This document shows, in pieces, positions 6,939 to 14,260 of a DNA stretch of 15,535 nt. Made by a program: the position numbers and the translations under genes. Location: NCBI GenBank assembly GCA_040902925.1, contig JBBDWJ010000268.1, positions 1 to 15,535 of the forward strand, read 5' to 3'. This DNA comes from JBBDWJ01 sp040902925 (lineage in GTDB: Bacteria; Acidobacteriota; Terriglobia; Bryobacterales; UBA6623). The notes beneath the pieces are model-generated. The model made no database searches, was not told where the DNA came from, and was given only the letters and a program-made list of their open reading frames with translations. The first letter of the stretch is position 1. The number at the start of each line of letters is the position of its first letter.

Positions 6939-7754
6939 CTAGCGGGATTGCGCGGCCGTTTTAGGCACACCGGCGGCCTGCGCCGCGGTCCTGCGCAGCA
7001 GCACCCACACTCCGGCCGCGACCAATCCCAGCGCGACCCATTGGGTGGCGCTGAGCGGCCCGCCAAAAGGGAAGCTGCGCTCAACATGGTCGCGAAGAAA
7101 CTCGACGCCGAAACGGAAGCTGGAGTAAACCACCAGGTAGAGCCCGAGGATTGTCCCCGGCAGGTGAGGCTTGCGGAATCGCGCCAGCAGAAATAGGGCG
7201 ATCAGGAACGTGCCAAACGCCTCGTAGAGCTGCGTCGGGTGGAGGTGAATGCCCAGCGGCACGCCGACATATTCATGCGCCAGCGGGTTGGTAAAAGCAA
7301 CCGCCCAGGGGGCGTCGCTAGGCTTACCCCAGCAGCAGCCGGCGGCGAAACAGCCCAGACGCCCGATCGAGTGGCCGATGGCAACCGCGGGGGCAAAAAC
7401 GTCCGCCGTGGGCAGCACCGGCAGCCCAACGCGCCGGGGATACCAAAACGCCACGGCCAGAGCCGCCAGCAGTCCGCCGTAAAAAACTCCCCCCGCCTGC
7501 AGCCACGAAAGCGAGAACAAGCGGCCGGGGTTTTCCACGTAGACGTCAAAGTTCTGGGCGATCAGGAACACCTTGGCGCCCAGAATCGCCGCCAGCGCCA
7601 GGTAAATGCCGAGGCTGTTGACTTTCTCGACGTCAAGCCGCGCGCTGCGAGCCAAGCGGGAGGCGACGTACAGAGAGACAAGAAAGCCGAGCGCCACCAG
7701 CACACCGTAAGTGGGCAGCGAAAACGAGCCAATGGTGAATAGTCTCGGGCACAT
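6939..7754 (-). CDS. lgt: Prolipoprotein diacylglyceryl transferase
   Basis: A 271-residue inner-membrane enzyme that moves diacylglycerol from phosphatidylglycerol to the lipobox cysteine of prolipoproteins, the first step of lipoprotein maturation. Hydrophobic segments are spread over ~12-33, 49-67, 88-105, 117-140, 180-192, 200-215 and 236-253. The Lgt signature region is present but variant: GHSIGRLGCFAAGCCWG (127-143), where E. coli has GRxGNF(I/V)N. Arg132 matches E. coli Arg143. HPTQLYE (172-178) and SSFRFGVEFLR (211-221, with Arg214 matching Arg239) are conserved. The E. coli His103 position is Tyr92 (VFYGG). The start is ATG 7754, only 9 nt after the lspA stop, with no clear Shine-Dalgarno, which suggests translational coupling. 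Confidence 0.96.
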   Translation of the reverse strand: MCPRLFTIGSFSLPTYGVLVALGFLVSLYVASRLARSARLDVEKVNSLGIYLALAAILGAKVFLIAQNFDVYVENPGRLFSLSWLQAGGVFYGGLLAALAVAFWYPRRVGLPVLPTADVFAPAVAIGHSIGRLGCFAAGCCWGKPSDAPWAVAFTNPLAHEYVGVPLGIHLHPTQLYEAFGTFLIALFLLARFRKPHLPGTILGLYLVVYSSFRFGVEFLRDHVERSFPFGGPLSATQWVALGLVAAGVWVLLRRTAAQAAGVPKTAAQSR

Positions 7755-7763
7755 AGGCGGGGC

Positions 7764-8291
7764 TTAAGCCGATTTGGCCTCCTGGCTCTCTTGCGGGGCG
7801 TTACGCAGCGCATCGGCGAGCACGAGGCCCGCGCCGATCGTGATGCAGCTATCGGCGACGTTGAAGGCGGGCCAATGATAGCCGGCAATGAAGAAATCCA
7901 AGAAATCAACCACGTAGCCGTACGCGGCCCGGTCGTAGAGGTTGCCGACCGCCCCGGCCAGAATCAAGCACAGGCCAATGTGGCTCTTCCCGGCCGTGGT
8001 TCGAGAGTTCCACAACAAGTAAACGACCAGAGCGACAGCCGCTGCCGAAACCAGCGGCACGATCCCATTGCGGACCAGGGGCGCCGAGTCGGCAAGCAGG
8101 CTGAAAGCGATGCCTGTATTGCGGGTATGCACCAGCCGAAAAAAGCCGGGGATGATCTCGCGCGAAGAGTAGAGCGGCATGGCCGCGGCCACCAGGGCCT
8201 TCGTCCATTGATCGAGAGCCACAAGGCCCGCAGCCGCCCCTAGATAGAGGAGTTTGCGACGCCACAGCGAACTGCTAACCGGCTGGTCCAC
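7764..8291 (-). CDS. lspA: Lipoprotein signal peptidase (signal peptidase II)
   Basis: A 175-residue inner-membrane aspartyl protease that removes the signal peptide from diacylated prolipoproteins, the step after Lgt. The family blocks are clear: LDQWTKAL (26-33), NTGIAFSLL (58-66), AGAVGNLYDR (112-121), YVVDF (126-130) and FNVADSCITIG (143-153). The catalytic dyad is Asp129 (VVDF) and Asp147 (FNVAD). Four hydrophobic segments fit the usual topology. The start is GTG 8291, with GAAGAG five bases upstream. A 14-bp perfect palindrome sits just beyond it (8306-8319). It is the first gene of the lspA-lgt pair, so the two consecutive steps of lipoprotein maturation are encoded together. Confidence 0.96.
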   Translation of the reverse strand: MDQPVSSSLWRRKLLYLGAAAGLVALDQWTKALVAAAMPLYSSREIIPGFFRLVHTRNTGIAFSLLADSAPLVRNGIVPLVSAAAVALVVYLLWNSRTTAGKSHIGLCLILAGAVGNLYDRAAYGYVVDFLDFFIAGYHWPAFNVADSCITIGAGLVLADALRNAPQESQEAKSA

Positions 8292-8305
8292 GACAACTCT
8301 TCGCG

Positions 8306-8319
8306 GGGCGTATACGCCC
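8306..8319. promoter_or_regulatory. 14-bp perfect palindrome upstream of lspA
   Basis: GGGCGTATACGCCC is self-complementary along its whole length and ends 14 bp before the lspA GTG. The position suits an operator or a 5'-leader hairpin, but no regulator is known to recognise it. Confidence 0.35.
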
Positions 8320-8833
8320 TTTGGGACGAAATATTACCCGGCGGCGGTCTGGAAGCCGATCCACGCCGCTGGGGTCTTTTCGGAGCTCCTGATGATAGAA
8401 CGCCCGCGGAATCGGCCGGGTTTCCGGCCCAGGAGTGACCGCCGCAGCGTCCCCCGTCAGTCTACCGTAGTTGCCTTGGCCGGCTCTCAGGGGAAATGGA
8501 CCACCTGGAAACCGCTGTCGCGCCGGCGGCTCGCGATTTTCAGGCTGAACTTTTGCGGTGGGAAAATTTCCGGCCTGAGTTTGGCGTTTTTCGCCGCGTT
8601 GACAGCGGCCGATGCCGGGCTGGCAATGCGGGCCGCCGAGGCCGGGATTGGGCGTGGCGGCGGCCGCCGGCAGGCGGGATAGCCCGCATGAAACCAAGGA
8701 TTTAACACTCTGGGGAGGCCTCAGGGCCTTGCCACGCTTGGTCCGGGGCCTTACCATTAAAGATAGGAGCCGACGCGGAAGCAGGTTGCCGGCGCTTGGC
8801 GTTGCGGTTCGTGTAACGAGCCCGGGGTTAGGC

Positions 8834-8856
8834 CCGTCCCATAGTTTGTGGGGCGG
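8834..8856 (+). promoter_or_regulatory. Leader stem-loop upstream of the tonB-like gene
   Basis: CCGTCCCA and TGGGGCGG form an 8-bp stem (one G-T wobble) around a 7-nt loop, 26 bp before ATG 8883. It could affect translation or transcript stability; no riboswitch class is recognised. Confidence 0.3.
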
Positions 8857-8882
8857 CGGGAGTCGTTAGGGCTTTGACCAAC

Positions 8883-10022
8883 ATGGAAACGACGAAATCG
8901 GCGGCAGGCAGGTCGACTGAACTGAGCATCGGAAAGATGACGGTAGACTCGATCTACGAGCCCTGGTACAAGTCGTTTGCCAGCCAGGTTGGAGAACTGT
9001 TTCAACCGCAGCCGCCGAAGCAGCCCTTGCCTCAGTACCGGCCCGCGCAGCCAGGGGAATTGGATTTCGGTTCTTCGATGGAGTTGACGGCGCTTCACCA
9101 GCCCTGGTTCGGCTCGCTCATCGACCATTTCAAGACCGCCTCCGACGAAAAGAAACAGCCGCCTCTCAAAGTCAGTTCGAAGCCGGTACCGGTCAAGAGC
9201 ATTTGGGGGCTGTACGACTTCAAACAGAAAGGCGTCGGCGTCTCAGCGGCCGCGCACGTAGTGGTCGTGGCGCTGGCCTTCGGGCTTTCCGCCGGCGAAG
9301 CCAGAGAGATGATTCCCAGCGACTCCATCACGCTGGTGATACCCGTCGACATTTCGCCTTACCTGGCGCAGTTGCAGGTTCCAAACGCGCCGGCGAAAGA
9401 CTCGGGCGGCGGCGGCGGCGGTGGAACGAATTCTCCGCTGCCCGCGAACAAGGGCAAATTGCCACGCTTCTCGATGGAGCAACTGACTCCTCCAACTCCG
9501 ATCATTCGTAATGAAGACCCTGAGCTGGCGGTCGAGCCGACCGTGCTTGTGCCGCCTTCGACCATCGTGCCGCAGCTTGATAGCAAAATCTTCGGTGATC
9601 CGCTGGCTGCCGTAGGACCGCCCTCGGCGGGCACGGGCACTGGCGGCGGCATCGGTTCCGGCACCGGTACGGGCGTTGGCTCCGGCCGCGGCGGTGGCGT
9701 TGGGCCCGGTTCTGGCGGCGGTATCGGCGGTGGCGTGTTTCGCGTCGGCGGCGGCGTCTCGGCGCCCCGGCTAACCTACAAAGTTGAGCCGGAGTATTCC
9801 GAAGAAGCGCGCAAAGCCAAATACCAGGGTACGGTCGTTCTGGCGGTTGAAGTCTGGCCGGACGGCGGAGCGCACAACATCCGCGTGCTGCGCAGCCTCG
9901 GGTTAGGCCTGGACGAAAAGGCGATTCAGGCCGTCGAGAAATGGAAGTTCGTCCCGGGTCGAAAAGAAGGCAAGCCGGTTCGGGTCGCTGCAACGATCGA
10001 AGTGAATTTCCGCCTGCTCTAG
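8883..10022 (+). CDS. TonB family protein with long cytoplasmic N-terminus
   Basis: A 379-residue inner-membrane protein that probably passes proton-motive-force energy to outer-membrane receptors with ExbB/ExbD. Residues 1-115 form a hydrophilic N-terminal region holding two related motifs, YEPWYKSF (25-32) and HQPWFGSL (72-79), each followed by a Pro/Lys-rich stretch. A single membrane helix (~117-138, GVGVSAAAHVVVVALAFGL) puts this N-terminus in the cytoplasm. The periplasmic part has a Gly/Pro-rich linker, including a Gly/Ser/Thr run at ~249-292 in place of the usual Pro-Lys rod. The TonB C-terminal domain (~294-379) has PRLTYKVEPEYSEEARKAKY, then GTVVLAVEVWPDG, then KAIQAVEKWKFVPGRKEGKP and VNFRLL. 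ATG 8883 has AGGG 11 bases upstream; a TTG at 8874 is in frame but too close to it. No receptor or exbBD gene is visible nearby. Confidence 0.9.
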   Translation: METTKSAAGRSTELSIGKMTVDSIYEPWYKSFASQVGELFQPQPPKQPLPQYRPAQPGELDFGSSMELTALHQPWFGSLIDHFKTASDEKKQPPLKVSSKPVPVKSIWGLYDFKQKGVGVSAAAHVVVVALAFGLSAGEAREMIPSDSITLVIPVDISPYLAQLQVPNAPAKDSGGGGGGGTNSPLPANKGKLPRFSMEQLTPPTPIIRNEDPELAVEPTVLVPPSTIVPQLDSKIFGDPLAAVGPPSAGTGTGGGIGSGTGTGVGSGRGGGVGPGSGGGIGGGVFRVGGGVSAPRLTYKVEPEYSEEARKAKYQGTVVLAVEVWPDGGAHNIRVLRSLGLGLDEKAIQAVEKWKFVPGRKEGKPVRVAATIEVNFRLL

Positions 10023-10358
10023 CCTGTTGCTGCACGCAAAAACCTGACCACGAAACAGCAGCAGCTTTCCCGGCAATCCGCGAACCGCGAGTGATCCCGG
10101 AGCCTGCTAGCCTGTTCGCCGCTCCCGTTTGACCTGATCCGCAGGTGGTCGCCCCCAGCAGCCTTTGGGAATCGAAGCCCGTTCCAGCCATCCAGCCCGA
10201 TAGCTGGCGTTGCTGTTTGGGACTGGCTTCTCCGCAGCGGCGATCGGTGATCTCTCCGCCAAAGCGGAAGGTATGGTTAGGGCAGTCTGGCAAAGCGGGC
10301 GAGTTGCTAGAGCGGCGCAGCCCTGTTTATACTGAACTGCAGTACGCAGCTACCTTGT
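10023..10358. other. Intergenic stretch between the tonB-like gene and tRNA-Gln
   Basis: Apart from the tRNA promoter candidate, I see no gene in these 336 bp. CTGTTGCTG (from 10024) can pair with CAGCAGCAG (ending about 10064) across a ~22-nt loop just past the stop codon. It is a weak terminator candidate without a U-tract. Confidence 0.45.
10304..10333 (+). promoter_or_regulatory. Sigma70-like promoter for tRNA-Gln
   Basis: TTGCTA (10304-10309) and TATACT (10328-10333) are 18 bp apart, or 17 bp if TTATAC is used. Transcription would start near 10340, ~20 bases before the mature tRNA. Confidence 0.5.
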
Positions 10359-10432
10359 TGGGAGGTAGTGTAACGGTAACACGACAGATTCTGGATCTGT
10401 TTATCGGGGTTCGAGTCCCTGCCTCCCAGCCA
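10359..10432 (+). tRNA. tRNA-Gln (anticodon CTG)
   Basis: A complete 74-nt cloverleaf. The acceptor stem TGGGAGG pairs with CCTCCCA, the discriminator is G and CCA is encoded. The D arm is GTGT/ACAC with loop AACGGTA. The anticodon stem ACAGA/TCTGT holds the loop TTCTGGA, giving anticodon CTG at 10391-10393, which reads CAG. The T arm CGGGG/CCCTG has the TTCGAGT loop. The U1 base and the G discriminator fit bacterial tRNA-Gln identity. The AT-rich, gene-poor sequence that starts at its 3' end suggests a use as an integration site. Confidence 0.97.
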
Positions 10433-10695
10433 CTCATTAAGTTGTTTATTATCAACAAGTTATTAGCTGCAGATACCGCTTTTTAAGGGCCGGTTTTGTG
10501 CTCTAAATCGTTGATTACAAACGAGTTACCTCTTAAGACCGAACTCCCACCCCAATAAGAACCTTCCATGGTCGTTCGCAACGATTCTAACTGACTCAGT
10601 AACAATGGTTTAGCAGTCCTATTACGGGAGTGTAGATCTGCCTGCGACGCGCGTATCCTGTCTATCCTTTCCATTGGGTCTATCGGTTTCCCGCA

Positions 10696-10719
10696 AAAAT
10701 GGATACCAAAATGGACACC
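10696..10719. repeat. 12-bp direct tandem repeat
   Basis: AAAATGGATACC is directly followed by AAAATGGACACC; the copies differ at one base. They lie in the gene-poor segment between tRNA-Gln and the efflux operon. Confidence 0.6.
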
Positions 10720-10933
10720 AAGCGGTGATACGGCGGCAAAACGCTCTGGACCCATACGGTATCGATCTTGAAGGACACAAGAGCGCCGGCGTGAGAGCGG
10801 ACAGCCGGGGCGAATCCGCCTGAGTCACCTCCAGAAGGTGATTGCTGGCCTTGCCGCAGCGCATCGCCCGAGTGGGACTGGGCATCGCAAGGTTCCTGAC
10901 TAACGGTTCCGCTCGTCCGGGCTGGACCCGTAA

Positions 10934-11116
10934 ACCCGAACGGACAACCTGCCCAGACGCTCGGATTGTCCCGACACTGTCGAGACAATCGATGCGATCG
11001 GGACGGCGGCGGCTGCGAACCGCTTCACGAAGGAATTAAAACTTACGGACGCGAAGGCGCGATGGCAACGCCTCACCGGTCGTGCGTGTCACATTGTGTC
11101 TCGCAAAGTTCAGTGA
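10934..11116 (+). pseudogene. Start-less ORF remnant
   Basis: An open frame of 60 codons follows TAA 10931-10933 and ends at TGA 11114-11116. It has no ATG or GTG in its first 50 codons. The peptide reads like a real protein tail (for example DTVETIDAIGTAAAANRF, then TKELKLTDAKARWQRLTGRA) and codons mostly end in G or C. It may be the 3' end of a lost gene. I recognise no family, and chance is a fair alternative. Confidence 0.25.
10964..10990. promoter_or_regulatory. 27-bp near-perfect palindrome, operator-like
   Basis: GATTGTC and GACAATC are the outer arms, and CGACA-C-TGTCG is the inner core. Twelve of 13 mirrored positions are complementary (only C10971/A10983 mismatch). This is the size and symmetry of a dimeric repressor site or a recombinase site. 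It lies ~200 bp past the 3' end of the efflux operon, so it is not an obvious operator for it. Confidence 0.45.
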
Positions 11117-11382
11117 TGAGTTTGAACGGCGCGAGCCGCGCATCGCTTCGCGTCCAGCGCCTCCCGGTTTTCGCCGCCACGCCAGGTCATCAGAGCCCCT
11201 TATGCCGCAGCAGGTAGAACAGTACCGGAGTGATCACCAACGACAACAGCATGGAAATTGCCACTCCGCCGATCACCGCGATAGCCAGAGGCTGCAAGAG
11301 TTGAGCGCCAGAGCCGACGCCGATCGCCAGCGGCAGCATCCCGAAAATCGTCGCAAGGGCTGTCATGAGGATAGGCCGCAAG

Positions 11383-11398
11383 CGCCGGCTGTCCGGCG
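11383..11398. repeat. GC-rich inverted repeat at the second RND frameshift
   Basis: CGCCGG (11383-11388) and CCGGCG (11393-11398) are perfect 6-bp arms around CTGT. The RND protein changes frame here, from IFHAGQ in one frame to RRLRPILM in the next. Confidence 0.8.
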
Positions 11399-12998
11399 TG
11401 AAAGATGGCCTCTCGCAATGGGTAGCCCTGTCCGGTGAAGTGCTGCTCCGAATCCAGCATCAGAATGCCGTTCTTCTGCACGATGCCGACCACCATGATC
11501 AGGCCCATGAACGAGGAAATGTTCAGGGTGGTATGCGTTGCGTACAATGCCAGCAGCGCTCCGGAGCCGCAAAGCACGGTCGCACCAAGAATGGCGATCG
11601 GGTGGGAGAAGGATCGGAATTCGAACACTAGAATGATGAAAATGAGAACCATTGACAGCAGCAACACTTTTGTCAGTCCGGCGAATGACTCCTGCTGAAT
11701 CTGATAGAGTCCGCCAAATTCCACGGCGGTGCCGGGTGGGATGGATACCTCCTTGAACAACCGTGCTTGGATCTCGGCCATTGCCGAACCCAGATCGCGA
11801 CCTTCCAGGCGCGCGGTCACGGCACCGAGGTTCCGCAAGTTCTCCCGCCGAATCTCTGTCTGGCCTTCCTGCATCTCTGCACGCGCCACGCTCGATAGGG
11901 GCAAAGTCTGGCCCGTGGGCGATGTAATCAGGAGGCTCTTGAGTTTTTCCGAACTGGACCTGTACTCGAGCGGGTATCGAACGCGGAGGCCAATCAACCG
12001 GTCCCCGCGAATCATGTTGGACGCCAGCTCCCCGTCGAGAATCGCGGATTCCAAATCGGCAACGTTCTGGACGCCGAACCCGGCCCGCCGGGCATTCTCG
12101 GGGTCCACTCGAAAATTGATCGCCGGGCCAATGACAATGGTCTGGTTGACGACATCGACTACGCCTTTGACCTTTGGCAGCCACTCCTCGACCGCTCTCC
12201 CGACCGCCTTGAATTTTTCCGGATCGTCGTTATAGATCTTGACTTCGATGGGCTGTGGAGACCACGCGAGGTCGCCCACCAGGTCCTCCAGAATATGCGG
12301 AAACTCCACCTCGATCGCCGGCTCCGACCGGGTGGCCTTGCGGCGCAGCTCGGAGGTGACTTCCTCAAGCGAGCGGCTTCTCTTCGCCTTCAACTTGATC
12401 AAGAAATCGCCTGTATTCGGCTCGGCGATCGCGAGGGCGAGGCGTGCACCCGTGCGCCGTGAGTAACCTTCGATCTCCGGAGTTCCTCGAAGGAACTCCT
12501 CAATATGGTTGAGAACCCGGTTCGACTCGACCAGCGACGTGCCCGGCGGCATCCGGTAATCGAGCACAAAAGCTCCTTCGTCCATGTCGGGCAGGAATCC
12601 GCTACCAAGATGAAGATAGAGCGCTGCCATGATGACCAACACGCCCGCAGCCACCGCCAGGATGCTCTTGGTGTGCAGGAGAGACCAGTGCAAGACCAGC
12701 TCGTAGCGAGCCGTCAGCCACCGGAGAATGCGCCCCTGGTCCGCTCTCTCCGCTTGCTCGAAATCGGCCTCCACAACTCCCACCCTTGGTTTCAGAAGCA
12801 GCCCGGCCAGGACAGGCGTAAAGAAGATGGCAAGGATGAGTGAGGCAAACAGGGCCGTCACGAGTGTCATTGCCAGAGCCCGAAAGAATACGGCCGTGAT
12901 CCCGCCCAGGAAGACAAGTGGGACGAACACAACAATAGGAGTGAGTGTCGATCCGATCAGCGCCGGCGTCAGCTCCTCAATTGCGCTCTTGGCCGCGT

Positions 12999-13037
12999 CC
13001 ATGGGCGACTTGCCCATGGACAGATGGACAGATGGAC
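12999..13037. repeat. Octamer tandem repeat abutting a perfect inverted repeat
   Basis: ATGGACAG occurs at 13016-13023 and 13024-13031, followed by a partial ATGGAC at 13032-13037 (2.75 copies). It overlaps the right arm of a perfect 8-bp inverted repeat: CCATGGGC (12999-13006) and GCCCATGG (13012-13019), with a 5-nt loop. Deleting one unit restores the RND reading frame (VHLS-MGKSPMDAA). Confidence 0.9.
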
Positions 13038-14260
13038 CATGATGTTCTCCACCATGACAATCGCGTCATCAATGACGACACCGATGCAGGCTGCCAGTCC
13101 GCCCAGTGTCATCAAGTTGAAGCTCATATGAAACAACGGCATGAAGACAATGGCGATGAACGTGGCGATCGGGATCACGATAGCGGCGACGATCGTCGTT
13201 CGCCAGTTCTTCAAGAAACAGAAAAGCACGACGACGGAAAGAAACACACCGATAATGATGCTCTCCGTGACTCCAGAGATCGACTCCCGAACGAGGATGG
13301 ACTGATCGTAGTAAGTCGAAAGTTCGATGTCAGGCGGCAGAGTCTTTCTAATCTCGCGGAGCTCGCTGTTCACCGCATCGGCAATTTTAACGGCGTTCCC
13401 ATCCGGTTGTTGCAAGACGTTGACCAGCACCGCGGGGCGGCCGTTCGCTGTGACGATGTTGTAGACTGGGCGCTCTCCGGGAACTACCTGAGCAAGGTCC
13501 TTCACAAGGATGGGCGTGCCCTTCACCACATCGACGACCGTGTCCTCGACTTGTTCCTTGCTTTCGAGCAGTCCCGTCACGGTCGTCAAGTAAAGGTGAT
13601 AGTTTTCCTGTAGCATCCCCGCGGCCTGAATGACGTTGCTGCCGCGGATTGCGTCCACCACTTTTGTGAGCGGCATACCGTAGCCGTTCAGCTTCTCTGG
13701 GTCGACGACAATGTGATATTCGGGAGGCCGCCCGATCCGGGTCTCCGCGACACCGGGAAGGCGATAGAGCCTCGGCGCGAGATTGTAGTAGGTCAAGTCC
13801 CACAGGTCCGCCAAGGTGCGCGTCGGCGACGTAACGCTGAAGCCGACCATCGGAAACACGGAAAAGGTCAGCCTGTTCACGTAGAACCGCACACCCAGCG
13901 GCAGGTTGGGCGTGATCTGCGAAATGCGGCCCTGCACCAGGTGCAGCGCATTCAGAATGTCCACATCCCAACGGAAGAAGACATTGATCTCGGTGGACCC
14001 TCGAGCCGTTACCGAGCGCATGGTGGTAATGCCTGGGACTAAGCGAATCGCTTCTTCGAGGGGGCGGGTCACCGTCAACATCTGCACGTTGACCGGAGCG
14101 ATGCCGTTATCAACGAGAATCACGACGCGCGGGAAGTCGGTCTGCGGGAAAATGGAAATCGGAATGCCAGGGATCATCACGACGCCCGCGAGGGCGCAGC
14201 TTAAGATCACCAGGACTAACCCCCTGCCATGGGCCTGGACGAAGCGGGCGAGCGCACCGG

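Larger units (their letters stand above)
8292..8882. other. Divergent intergenic region between lspA and the tonB-like gene
   Basis: About 590 bp that must hold promoters for lspA (leftward) and the TonB-family gene (rightward). The open frames in it (for example 8487-8708 and 8275-8757 minus, 8254-8682 plus) have no recognisable domain and look like GC-rich shadows. I see the palindrome at 8306-8319 and the stem-loop at 8834-8856, but no clear sigma70 pair. Confidence 0.5.
10433..11189. other. AT-rich, gene-poor segment after tRNA-Gln
   Basis: About 750 bp without an intact gene. The first ~130 bases are clearly richer in A+T than the flanking sequence. It contains a 12-bp tandem repeat (10696-10719), a 6-bp hairpin (TCACCT/AGGTGA, 10825-10841), a 27-bp near-perfect palindrome (10964-10990) and a start-less ORF remnant (10934-11116). 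The position next to a tRNA 3' end fits a decayed genomic-island border. I find no integrase catalytic motif and no second copy of the tRNA 3' end in the window. Confidence 0.5.

Noticed and set aside
5236..6942. 568-codon plus-strand ORF antisense to polA
   Set aside because: It is a mirror frame of the GC-rich polA coding sequence; all conserved motifs are on the minus strand.
8275..8757. 160-codon minus-strand ORF upstream of lspA, and a 73-codon one inside it
   Set aside because: Pro/Arg/Gly-rich sequences without domain or signal. The longer frame also overlaps the lspA start out of frame.
10483..10988. Minus-strand frames after the tRNA that might be an integrase remnant (for example SPLGVHFGIHFCGKP)
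   Set aside because: None contains the Arg-His-x-x-Arg-Tyr features of tyrosine recombinases, and the frames are short and mutually overlapping. Resemblance to integrase tails is only impressionistic.
11110..11190. 26-codon minus-strand ORF whose ATG overlaps the RND stop (TGATG)
   Set aside because: The overlap looks like translational coupling, but the peptide is too short, Arg/Ala/His-rich and without any recognisable motif.
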